Source of the DNA: Streptomyces sp. HmicA12
Lineage (GTDB): Bacteria > Actinomycetota > Actinomycetes > Streptomycetales > Streptomycetaceae
Direction: 5' to 3'
Assembly (NCBI RefSeq): GCF_000373565.1
Contig: NZ_KB891849.1
Span: 1-64,000 of the forward strand
Length of the DNA: 64,000 nt
This document shows positions 9,147 through 18,003 of the stretch, piece by piece. Below the pieces are notes generated by a model. That model searched no databases, had not been told where the DNA came from, and saw only the letters and a program-made list of their open reading frames with translations. Position 1 is the stretch's first letter. Every line of letters begins with the position of its first letter. Position numbers and translations under genes: made by a program.

Positions 9147-9956
9147 ATGATGCGAACTGCAGCCGCTCTGCGGAAGCTCACTGTCCTGACGGCCGCCGCG
9201 CTGCTCGGCGTCGCCGCCGCGCCCTCGGCCGCCGAGGCGACTCCCGACCCGAAAGCGCCCAAGAAGTTCGTGGCGCTCAGCGACGTCGACCCCACGATCC
9301 TTCAGGAGATCCGCTACTTCACCGAGCACAACTTCGTGGGTGAACCGGTCGACGGCTACAAGAAGCCGATGTGCATCCTTACGAGACCGGCCGCCAAGGC
9401 CCTCCACAAGGCGCAGGTCGGACTCCTGAAGAAGGGGTACTCGCTCAAGGTCTACGACTGTTACCGGCCGCAGCGCGCCGTCGACCACTTCGTGCGGTGG
9501 GCGAAGGATCTCGACGACCAGAAGATGAAGGCGGAGTTCTATCCGCAGGTGGACAAGACGCGCTTGTTCGCGGACGGTTACATCGCCGAGAAGTCCGGCC
9601 ACAGCCGTGGCTCCACCGTCGATCTGACGGTCGTGAAACTGCCTGCGCGACCCACGCGGCCCTACGTTCCGGGCGAGCCGCTCAAGGCCTGCTACGGGCC
9701 GCAGAAGGAGCGGTTTCCCGACAACTCCGTGGACATGGGGACGGGGTTCGACTGCTTCGACACGCTGGCGCACACGGACGATCCCCGGATCCAGGGTGTG
9801 CAGCGAAGCAACAGGGACCTCTTGCGGAACGCGCTCTCGGACCAGGGGTTCGTCAACTTGCCCGAAGAGTGGTGGCACTTCACCTACAAGCCAGAGCTGT
9901 TCCCGGACACGTACTTCGACTTCCCCATCGCGCGGAGGTCCCTGACCGGGCACTGA
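9147..9956 (+). CDS. Secreted D-Ala-D-Ala dipeptidase, VanX-like (peptidase M15D)
   Basis: Zinc dipeptidase predicted to cleave D-Ala-D-Ala and related dipeptides in or outside the wall. Its 269 residues start with a signal peptide (basic MMRTAAALRK, a hydrophobic stretch, then AAPSAAEA), unlike the cytoplasmic VanX of resistance clusters. Zinc ligands are visible in SGHSRGSTVD (His152, Asp159) and in EEWWHF near the C-terminus, which holds the catalytic Glu and third His; the conserved arginine is in YRPQRAV. There are no vanH or vanA genes nearby, so a peptidoglycan-recycling role is more likely than glycopeptide resistance. Tandem ATGs at 9147 and 9150 are both possible starts. Confidence 0.9.
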   Translation: MMRTAAALRKLTVLTAAALLGVAAAPSAAEATPDPKAPKKFVALSDVDPTILQEIRYFTEHNFVGEPVDGYKKPMCILTRPAAKALHKAQVGLLKKGYSLKVYDCYRPQRAVDHFVRWAKDLDDQKMKAEFYPQVDKTRLFADGYIAEKSGHSRGSTVDLTVVKLPARPTRPYVPGEPLKACYGPQKERFPDNSVDMGTGFDCFDTLAHTDDPRIQGVQRSNRDLLRNALSDQGFVNLPEEWWHFTYKPELFPDTYFDFPIARRSLTGH

Positions 9957-9993
9957 TGTCTCCGAGGACGACGGCGATCCTGCCTGGCAGTCC

Positions 9994-10033
9994 TCCTTGG
10001 ACGTCCTTGGACGTCCTTGGACGTCCTTGGACG
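9994..10033. repeat. Four exact tandem copies of a 10-bp unit
   Basis: The unit TCCTTGGACG is repeated four times without mismatch, 38 bp after the vanX-like stop and just before a terminator-like hairpin. The 10-bp period is one helical turn. No function is evident. Confidence 0.9.
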
Positions 10034-10051
10034 TCGCGATCCGGCGTCGGC

Positions 10052-10096
10052 GAGGGCGCGACCGGAAACACCCCCGTGGATCCCGGTCGCGCCCTC
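10052..10096 (+). terminator. Terminator-like hairpin after the vanX-like gene
   Basis: A perfect 14-bp stem, GAGGGCGCGACCGG at 10052-10065 paired with 10083-10096, encloses a 17-base loop. Confidence 0.75.
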
Positions 10097-10210
10097 ACCG
10101 GTATGGGGACGCAAGCGGGCCTTACATGGTTCTTACGGGACCCCTGACGCCGGACGGTTGCCCGTGGCACACTTCTGACGTTCCGTCAGATTCGGTGTCG
10201 GGGAGGGTTC

Positions 10211-10669
10211 GTGTCGCGTACGCCTGCTCCTGTCGTGTCCGGTTGGTTCGCCGGGGAGGGGGACGACTTCCGTCTGTTGGGGACGCGGTGTTCGGCCTGC
10301 GCGTCCGTGTACTTCCCGCGCGAGGACAGGTCCTGCCGCAATCCGGGGTGCACGGGCGGGGACCTGGCCGAGGTGCCGCTGTCGCGGCGCGGGCGGATCT
10401 GGTCGTACACCGACGCGCGGTACCGGCCGCCGGAACCGTACGTCTCGGACCGGGAACTTCCGTGGGAGCCGTACACGTTGATCGCTGTGGAGCTTGCCGC
10501 TGAGCGATTGGTCGTGCTCGGGCAGGGAGTTCCTGGGGTGAGTGTGGCCGATCTCGAGGTCGGCATGGAGGTGGAGGTCGTACCGGGGGTGCTCGGCGAG
10601 GACGGGGACGCGGCGAGCGGTACGACATGGACGACGTGGCACTGGCGGCCGACGGGGGTGACGGCATGA
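10211..10669 (+). CDS. DUF35 OB-fold/zinc-ribbon protein, partner of the downstream thiolase-like protein
   Basis: Small protein of 152 residues with a zinc ribbon (RCSAC near residue 28, SCRNPGC near 43) followed by an OB-fold-like domain (GRIWSYTDARYRPPEPY and later). This is the DUF35/ChsH2-C type. GGGAGG stands 4 bases before the GTG start. Its stop overlaps the next start as ATGA, so the two are translationally coupled. In mycobacteria and relatives such proteins bind a thiolase-like partner to form an acyl-CoA aldolase or to channel substrate. The same physical pairing is inferred here from the gene arrangement; the substrate is unknown. Confidence 0.85.
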   Translation: MSRTPAPVVSGWFAGEGDDFRLLGTRCSACASVYFPREDRSCRNPGCTGGDLAEVPLSRRGRIWSYTDARYRPPEPYVSDRELPWEPYTLIAVELAAERLVVLGQGVPGVSVADLEVGMEVEVVPGVLGEDGDAASGTTWTTWHWRPTGVTA

Positions 10670-11856
10670 CGGAGGACGTGGCGGTGCTCGGCGCGGGCAT
10701 GCACCCCTGGGGCAAATGGGGGCGCAGCTTCGTCGAGTACGGGACGGCGGCGGCGCGGGCGGCGCTCGCCGACGCGGGCGTCGACTGGCGGGACGTGCAG
10801 TCCGTCGTCGGCGCCGACACGGTGCGCGGCGGATATCCGGGATACGTCGCGGGAGCCACCTTCGCGAAGGCCCTCGGGTGGCAGGGTGCGCGGGTGACCA
10901 GCGTGTACGCCGCTTGCGCCTCGGGTGCGCAGGCCATCGGTGCCGCACGGGCGCAGATCCTCGCCGGGCTCGCGGACGTCGTGCTCGTCGTCGGGGCCGA
11001 CGCGGCACCGAAGGGGTTCTTCCGGCCGGCCGGGGGCGACCGGCCGGACGATCCCGACTGGTTGCGGTTCCGGGTGCTCGGGGCGACCAACCCGACCTAC
11101 TTCGGTCTCTACGCGCGCCGGCGCATGGCCGTGCACGGAGACACCTTGGAGGACTTCGCCCAGGTCAAGGTGAAGAACGCGGCCTGTGGCGCGCTCAATC
11201 CGAACGCGCGGTACCGCAAGACGGTGTCGGCCGAGGAGGTCGCCGCCTCCGCCGTCGTCGCGGATCCGCTGCGGCTGCTCGACATCTGCGCGACGTCCGA
11301 CGGTGGCGCGGCGCTGGTCCTGTCGAGCATGGAGTTCGCGAGGCGGCGCGGGGTCGCGGATCCCGTGCGGATCCGGGCGGTGTCGACCGTGACGCCGACA
11401 TTCCCGAACACGGTGCTCGACCTGCCGGACATCGCCACGGACTCGGCCGCGGGGGTCGAGCCGGACGGCTCCTCGTTCCGGTCCTCCATCGCCCGGGCCG
11501 CCTACGAAGAGGCAGGCATCGGGCCCGAGGATCTGTCGCTGGCCGAGGTCTACGACCTGTCCACCGCGCTGGAGTTGCAGTGGTACGAGGATCTCGGGCT
11601 GTGCGCCGAGGGAGCGGCGGCCAAGCTGGTGCGCGAGGGCGCGACCGCGCCGGGCGGCCGAATACCGGTGAACGCGAGCGGCGGGCTGGCCTCCTTCGGC
11701 GAGGCGGTTCCGGCTCAGGCCATTGCCCAGGTGTGCGAGCTGACCTGGCAGTTGCGGGGCACGGCCGGTGCGCGGCAGGTGGCGGACGCGCGGGTGGGGA
11801 TCACGGCCAACCAGGGGCTGTTCGGGCACGGTTCGTCGGTCGTGGCCGTGCACTGA
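10666..11856 (+). CDS. Thiolase-like lipid-transfer protein (SCP-x/Ltp2 type)
   Basis: Thiolase-fold protein of 396 residues. YAACASGAQ provides the nucleophile-position cysteine, and NASGGLASFGEAVPAQA resembles the C-terminal thiolase motif. The last motif reads GHGSSV, without the second cysteine of classical thiolases. That loss is typical of the SCP-x/Ltp2 group, whose members act as retro-aldolases on acyl-CoA side chains together with a DUF35 protein. The start is the ATG overlapping the stop of the DUF35 gene. A role in breakdown of a branched or steroid-like acyl-CoA is possible but unproven, since no other catabolic genes adjoin. Confidence 0.85.
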   Translation: MTEDVAVLGAGMHPWGKWGRSFVEYGTAAARAALADAGVDWRDVQSVVGADTVRGGYPGYVAGATFAKALGWQGARVTSVYAACASGAQAIGAARAQILAGLADVVLVVGADAAPKGFFRPAGGDRPDDPDWLRFRVLGATNPTYFGLYARRRMAVHGDTLEDFAQVKVKNAACGALNPNARYRKTVSAEEVAASAVVADPLRLLDICATSDGGAALVLSSMEFARRRGVADPVRIRAVSTVTPTFPNTVLDLPDIATDSAAGVEPDGSSFRSSIARAAYEEAGIGPEDLSLAEVYDLSTALELQWYEDLGLCAEGAAAKLVREGATAPGGRIPVNASGGLASFGEAVPAQAIAQVCELTWQLRGTAGARQVADARVGITANQGLFGHGSSVVAVH

Positions 11857-11935
11857 TCCGCCCCGCACCAGCCATTCGTACGCTGCGTGACCGTGCCGGA
11901 ATGCTGCGTGAACAGCGCGTGAACTGGGCCTGGGG

Positions 11936-13621
11936 GTGCTCCGGGGGCGCCATCATGCTCCCGTGCGCTCCTGGACGGACAGTCTCCGCTTCGCCTTCCA
12001 GCCCGTGGTCAATCTGACGACGGGGACCGTGGCAGCGCTGGAGATACTGGCCCGCCCGGAACACGGTGACGTGCTGGCCCGGGCCAGGCGCGAACCCGAA
12101 CTCGACGGGCACCTCGCGGCGTTGGCGATCCGCGACGCGGCACGCAGGGAGACGCTCCTGCCGCTGCATGTGAACGTGTTCGCGGGCACGCTGGCCGACC
12201 TCGGCGACCTGGCCGCGCTGCGCGACGCCGTGCGCGCGGCCGGGCGCCTGCCGTGGGAGGTGACGGTCGACGTGGGCCCGCCGTTCACGCACGTACCGCA
12301 TCGGGCTCTTCTGGAGGGTGTGGAGGCGCTGCGCGGGGCGGGGTTCCGGATCTGTGCGGACGGGGTCGGGGACGGTGACGTACCGCTGCGGCTGCTCGAC
12401 GATCTGGCACCCGACCTGGTCAAGCTGGACGCGTCGCTGCTGACACGGGCGGCGTCGGTGCGCGCGATGCGGACGCTGTGCGAGGAGTCGGGGGCGCTGC
12501 TCGCGGTCGAGGGGGTGGAGACGGAACGGCAGTGCGCCGCGGCGCGGGACGCGGGGGCCCAGCTCGCGCAGGGCGAGCTGTTCGCGCCGCCCGCCCGGCT
12601 CCCGACGTCGGAGGTGTACGTGCCCGAACTTCCGGCCGCGGCACGTGCGTTCCGACCTGTGGGGCCGTCGGTGAGGGAGTTCGTGCGGCCCGCGGCGCTG
12701 CTGCCCGAGTCGGCCTCGGCGGAGCAGGTGCGCAAGCTCCTGACCGGGGCGCCCGAGGTGTCGGGCGTGCTGCTCGTGGACGCGGCGGGGGTGCCGGTGC
12801 GGTCGGTACAGCGGGACCGGTTCCTGCTGTCGCTGTCCGCGCGGTACGGGCACGCGCTGTACGCGGACCGGCCTGCGGCGCGCCTCGGTGACCTGCCGCG
12901 CACCGTGGGCGTCGCGGCGACCGCGTGGGAGGTGCTCGATGTCGTCGCGGACGGTGAACGCAGCCGCGCCGCGGACGATGTCGCCGTGGTCGACGACGGC
13001 GGGCGGTGCGTGGGCGTCGTGCGCCTCGCCGACCTCGTACGGGCCCTCGCGGAGAGCCGGGTCGAGGAGGCGGCCGGGCTGAATCCGCTGACCCGGCTGC
13101 CCGGTTCGGACGCGGTGACCTGTGAGGTGGACCGGTGGGTGGCGCAGGGGCGGGCGTTCGCGCTGAGCTGGCTGGACATCGACGGGTTCAAGCAGGTCAA
13201 CGACGGGGCGGGGTTCGCGGCGGGCGACGAGCTGATCCGCTCGGTCGGGCGGGCGCTCGCGCGGACCGAGTCGGAGGCGCTGCGGGTGGGGCACATCGGA
13301 GGCGACGACTTCCTGGTCCTGGCCGATCCGGACCGGCTCGGTCCGCTCGCCGCCGCGGTGCTCGACGCGTCCTGGTCGGCGGGCGGGTGTCCGGTGACGC
13401 TGTCGCTCGCCACGCTGGTGTGCCCGCCGGGCAGTGTCCCGGACCACCGTCGGGCGGCGGCCCGCCTCGCGCCGCTCAAGCAGGCCGCGAAGGCGCTGTC
13501 CGGGGTCAGTTGGGTGTGCGGGCAGGCGGGACGGGAGGGGTACGAGGTGCGGCGCGGGACGGCGGCGACGGACGGGGCCTCCGCCGTGCCGACGCGGCAG
13601 GGGGCCTCGCCCGCCTCGTAG
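11936..13621 (+). CDS. EAL-CBS-GGDEF domain protein (cyclic di-GMP signalling)
   Basis: Soluble protein of 561 residues. An N-terminal EAL domain (residues about 15-230) has EILARPE in place of EALxR, VNVF, KLDASL and VEGVETE, but the usual DDFG metal site reads ADGVGDG, so phosphodiesterase activity is doubtful. A CBS pair follows (about 260-370), then a C-terminal GGDEF domain (about 380-545) with GGDDF at the signature, a conservative change that may allow activity. No membrane segment is seen. The domain order is the reverse of the common GGDEF-EAL arrangement. GTG at 11936 and GTG at 11963 are both possible starts and neither has a clear ribosome binding site. Confidence 0.87.
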   Translation: MLRGRHHAPVRSWTDSLRFAFQPVVNLTTGTVAALEILARPEHGDVLARARREPELDGHLAALAIRDAARRETLLPLHVNVFAGTLADLGDLAALRDAVRAAGRLPWEVTVDVGPPFTHVPHRALLEGVEALRGAGFRICADGVGDGDVPLRLLDDLAPDLVKLDASLLTRAASVRAMRTLCEESGALLAVEGVETERQCAAARDAGAQLAQGELFAPPARLPTSEVYVPELPAAARAFRPVGPSVREFVRPAALLPESASAEQVRKLLTGAPEVSGVLLVDAAGVPVRSVQRDRFLLSLSARYGHALYADRPAARLGDLPRTVGVAATAWEVLDVVADGERSRAADDVAVVDDGGRCVGVVRLADLVRALAESRVEEAAGLNPLTRLPGSDAVTCEVDRWVAQGRAFALSWLDIDGFKQVNDGAGFAAGDELIRSVGRALARTESEALRVGHIGGDDFLVLADPDRLGPLAAAVLDASWSAGGCPVTLSLATLVCPPGSVPDHRRAAARLAPLKQAAKALSGVSWVCGQAGREGYEVRRGTAATDGASAVPTRQGASPAS

Positions 13622-13996
13622 GGGCGGCGGCCGCAACTGCCTTACAGAACAGGGTACTTAACGGAGCGTTTGCCGCCGGACAACCGTTGCGGTCTGCGAC
13701 CTTGACGCTCCAGTAAGGCCGGTGAACACTTCCGGGTGTCAGTCGGCATCGCCGCATGACGGCCCATCGACGCCCGGGGGCGCACGCTGCCCTCAAGGCG
13801 TCTCCTGCCCGGTCGGGCCAGGTCAGGGCCGCTCCCCCACGCGCGGTTCCGGCTGTGCGGGCACGCTCGTCACGGATGCCGGGCGGGGCACGGGATCGCC
13901 CCTGTCCTCGGCTGAAGTAGCCAGAACCAGCCAGGGGAAACGCCCCCTGCGCGGAGGACCGGGGCCGTCGCCCCGGGCGAGGGGCTAGGAGCCGCT
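13622..13996. other. Intergenic region upstream of glpF
   Basis: About 375 bp without a credible gene. It should contain the glpFK promoter, and AGGAG precedes the glpF ATG, but I recognise no operator of the glycerol regulator GylR and no clear -35/-10 pair. The only structure noted is a short GC hairpin near 13960-13980. Confidence 0.4.
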
Positions 13997-14758
13997 ATGC
14001 ACAGCAACGGAGACATCTTCGTCGGTGAAGTAATCGGCACCGCCATTCTGATCCTGCTCGGCGCGGGCGTCTGCGCCGCCGTCACCCTCAGGCATTCCAA
14101 GGCCAGAGCCTCGGGGTGGATCGTCATCGCGTTCGGCTGGGGTTTCGGCGTGCTGGCCGGCGCGTACACGGCGGCACCGCTCTCGGGCGGCCATCTCAAT
14201 CCCGCCGTCACCATAGGCATCGCCGTCGACACCGGCGAGTGGGGCGACGTATGGGTCTACCTGTGCGGCCAGATGGTCGGGGCCATGCTCGGCGCCGTCC
14301 TCGCGTACCTGGTGTATCTCGCCCAGTTCAACGCCAACGTGAGCTCCGGTGTGCGGGGCGCGGACGCCGCCGACGACGCGGACGGTCCGCTTCCGACTCT
14401 GGGCATCTTCTCGACGATCCCCGAGATCCGTAACCTGGTCGCGAACCTGATCACCGAGATCATCGCGACGATCGCCCTCGTCCTGCCCATCCTGGCGTTC
14501 GGGCTGACCAAGGGCCTGGGCGAGTCGGGTACGACCGCGCTGATCGTGTCGCTGCTGGTCGTCGGCATCGGTCTGTCGCTCGGCGGGCCGACGGGTTACG
14601 CCATCAACCCGGCCCGTGACCTGGGCCCGCGCATCGTCCACCAGTTCCTGCCGATCCCCAACAAGGGCACGTCCGACTGGGGTTACGCCCTCGTCCCGGT
14701 CGTCGGGCCGCTTCTCGGCGGCGCGCTGGCGGGGGTCATCTACAACGCAGCGTTCTGA
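13997..14758 (+). CDS. glpF: Glycerol uptake facilitator (aquaglyceroporin)
   Basis: Membrane channel of the MIP family for passive glycerol entry. The 253 residues give about six membrane segments and the two half-helix signatures HLNPAVT (near residue 67) and YAINPARDLGPR (near 198). Asp and Arg directly after the second NPA mark the glycerol-type rather than the water-type channel. AGGAG precedes the ATG. glpK follows 87 bp downstream, so imported glycerol would be trapped as glycerol-3-phosphate. The cytoplasmic loop around residues 115-130 is unusually acidic (GADAADDADG). Confidence 0.94.
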   Translation: MHSNGDIFVGEVIGTAILILLGAGVCAAVTLRHSKARASGWIVIAFGWGFGVLAGAYTAAPLSGGHLNPAVTIGIAVDTGEWGDVWVYLCGQMVGAMLGAVLAYLVYLAQFNANVSSGVRGADAADDADGPLPTLGIFSTIPEIRNLVANLITEIIATIALVLPILAFGLTKGLGESGTTALIVSLLVVGIGLSLGGPTGYAINPARDLGPRIVHQFLPIPNKGTSDWGYALVPVVGPLLGGALAGVIYNAAF

Positions 14759-14845
14759 AGCGCGGCCGCGGAAGGGCTCCGGCTCGCTCCCGCGGCGTCC
14801 CGACACCCCACCCACGTACGACCGTCTTCTCACGAAGGGGTAGCC

Positions 14846-16363
<1,518 letters not shown>

Positions 16364-16392
16364 GTCGCCGGTAGATACGCGAGGAGGACGGT

Positions 16393-16431
16393 ACGCGCGC
16401 GTGGCGGACGGAAACATCGCCACGCGCGCGT
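16393..16431. terminator. Bidirectional terminator between glpK and cvnD
   Basis: A perfect 14-bp stem, ACGCGCGCGTGGCG at 16393-16406 paired with 16418-16431, encloses an 11-base loop in the gap between two convergent genes. Confidence 0.85.
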
Positions 16432-16450
16432 GCGTGTGCGGGGGTACCGC

Positions 16451-17056
16451 TCAGGTGGTGGCGGGCTGGCGGCGTCGGGCGGAGGCCGCCGCGGCGTGTT
16501 CGACCACGCCGATGAGGACGTTCTTCACGGAGTCCTTCTCGCGCGCGTCGCACAGCACCACCGGAACACCGGGGTCGAGGTCGAGGGCCTGGCGCACCAT
16601 GTCGGCGGGGTAGCGCGCGGCGCCCTGGAAGCAGTTGACGCCGACGACGAACGGGATGCCGCGCCGCTCGAAGTAGTCGACCGCGGCGAAGCAGTCCTCC
16701 AGGCGGCGGGTGTCCGCGAGGACGACGGCGCCCAGCGCGCCGGTCGCGAGTTCGTCCCACAGGAACCAGAACCGGTCCTGGCCGGGCGTGCCGAAGAGGT
16801 ACAGGACCAGGTCCTTGCGGACGGTGATCCGGCCGAAGTCCATGGCGACGGTGGTGGTGTGCTTGCCCTCGACGCCCTGGGTGTCGTCCACGGGGCGGCC
16901 CGCCTCGCTGAGCAGTTCCTCCGTGCGCAGGGGCCTGATCTCGCTGACCGCGCCGACAAGGGTCGTCTTGCCCACGCCGAATCCGCCGGCCACCAGGATC
17001 TTGAGCGTGACGGGCTCGACGGGGGCCTTGCCGCGCTCGGAACGCCCGAAGATCAT
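16451..17056 (-). CDS. cvnD: Conservon GTPase-like protein CvnD
   Basis: Small Ras/MglA-like NTP-binding protein of 201 residues, fourth member of a conservon. The P-loop GGFGVGKTT lies near residue 28, the DTQGVEGKHTTT segment fits switch I, FGTPGQDRF corresponds to switch II (DTPGQ in relatives), and VGVNCF replaces NKxD. I start at MIFGRSE because AGGAGAG lies 8 bases upstream; the open frame extends 7 codons further. Conservon proteins are thought to form a membrane-associated signalling complex resembling eukaryotic G-protein modules and to influence development and secondary metabolism. Confidence 0.92.
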   Translation of the reverse strand: MIFGRSERGKAPVEPVTLKILVAGGFGVGKTTLVGAVSEIRPLRTEELLSEAGRPVDDTQGVEGKHTTTVAMDFGRITVRKDLVLYLFGTPGQDRFWFLWDELATGALGAVVLADTRRLEDCFAAVDYFERRGIPFVVGVNCFQGAARYPADMVRQALDLDPGVPVVLCDAREKDSVKNVLIGVVEHAAAASARRRQPATT

Positions 17057-17150
17057 GGGTTGTCTCTCCTGACTCACTGGTCTCGCTGGTTGCAGGGCGA
17101 GCGGGTGGTGCGGGTTGATACGGGTCAGCTCGATCGGTGCCGTCGAGTCC

Positions 17151-17555
17151 TCAAAGAGCTCTGAGGCCGTCGATCACGTCGCGCAGAATGCTCTCGTCGG
17201 GCAGTTCCGCCGGGGGGACCGGGCGGCTGACGTGGACCAGCCGGTCGTCGACGAGATCGCCTATCAGGACGCGGACCACACCGACGGGGAGGTCGAGTTC
17301 GGCGGCGAGCTCGGCCACCGACTGCGGGCTGTCGCGGCACAGTTCGACGATGTCGACGTGTTCCGGCGACAGTGTCTGGTCGGCCACCGGGTCGCCGCCG
17401 CGCTGTTCGGCGACGACGACCGCGATGAGGTCCAGGCGATGCTGGCCCGCGCTGGTGGTGCGGCCCCGCGTCATGGCGTACGGGCGCACGACGGGACCGG
17501 CGTCGTCGTCGAACCAGTGCTGGGTCTCCTGCGTCTCCTGACCGTCTGCGCTCAT
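17151..17555 (-). CDS. cvnC: Conservon DUF742 protein CvnC
   Basis: A 134-residue DUF742 protein. The middle (VDIVELCRDSPQSVAELAAELDLPVGVVRVLIGDL) reads as a winged-helix-like segment, and PVVRPYAMTRGRT near residue 21 is the typical family start. It lies between cvnB and cvnD on the same strand, with 94 bp before cvnD. It is believed to interact with the kinase-like CvnA and the GTPase-like CvnD in the conservon complex. No enzymatic motif is present. Confidence 0.92.
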   Translation of the reverse strand: MSADGQETQETQHWFDDDAGPVVRPYAMTRGRTTSAGQHRLDLIAVVVAEQRGGDPVADQTLSPEHVDIVELCRDSPQSVAELAAELDLPVGVVRVLIGDLVDDRLVHVSRPVPPAELPDESILRDVIDGLRAL

Positions 17556-17565
17556 ACCCGACCCA

Positions 17566-18003
17566 CTACCCGCCGGCGGTCAGATCCGTGCGCGGGGCCG
17601 TCGCCAGATGTGCGCCCACGCGTTTGACCAGCAGGGTCATCTCGTAGGCCACGAGGCCGACGTCGGAGTCCGCGTCCGACAGGACGGCGAGGCAGCTGCC
17701 GTCGCCCGCCGCGGTGACGAAGAGGAAGGCGTCGTCGAGCTCGACCACGGTCTGCCGGACGCCGCCCGCGTCGAAGTGCCGGCCCACGCCCTTGGCGAGG
17801 CTGTGGAATCCGGAGGCGACGGCGGCGAGGTGCTCACTGTCCTCCCGGGTGAGGTCCTTGGAGACCCCTGTCGGCAGTCCGTCCCCGGAGAGCACGAGCG
17901 CCTTGCGGATGCTGGCTACGCGCTCCACCAGGTCGTCGAGAAGCCAGTTCAGCTCCCGCGAACCCCCCTGGGTGGTGTGCGCGGTGGCCTTCGGTGCGGT
18001 CAT
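17566..18003 (-). CDS. cvnB: Conservon roadblock/LC7 protein CvnB
   Basis: Roadblock/LC7-domain protein of 145 residues (LNWLLDDLVERVASIRKALVLS and FLFVTAAGDGSCLAVL are typical), expected to act as a small adaptor or GTPase-activating partner for CvnD. Its ATG overlaps the cvnA stop codon as ATGA, so translation is coupled. In conservons the order A-B-C-D is invariant and is kept here. Confidence 0.93.
   Translation of the reverse strand: MTAPKATAHTTQGGSRELNWLLDDLVERVASIRKALVLSGDGLPTGVSKDLTREDSEHLAAVASGFHSLAKGVGRHFDAGGVRQTVVELDDAFLFVTAAGDGSCLAVLSDADSDVGLVAYEMTLLVKRVGAHLATAPRTDLTAGG

Noticed and set aside
9147..9956. Glycopeptide-resistance vanX
   Set aside because: The protein has a signal peptide and no vanH, vanA or vanRS neighbours, so a resistance role is not supported.
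13722..13988. 88-codon frame upstream of glpF
   Set aside because: Its composition looks noncoding, it has no ribosome binding site, and it ends inside the glpF ribosome binding region.
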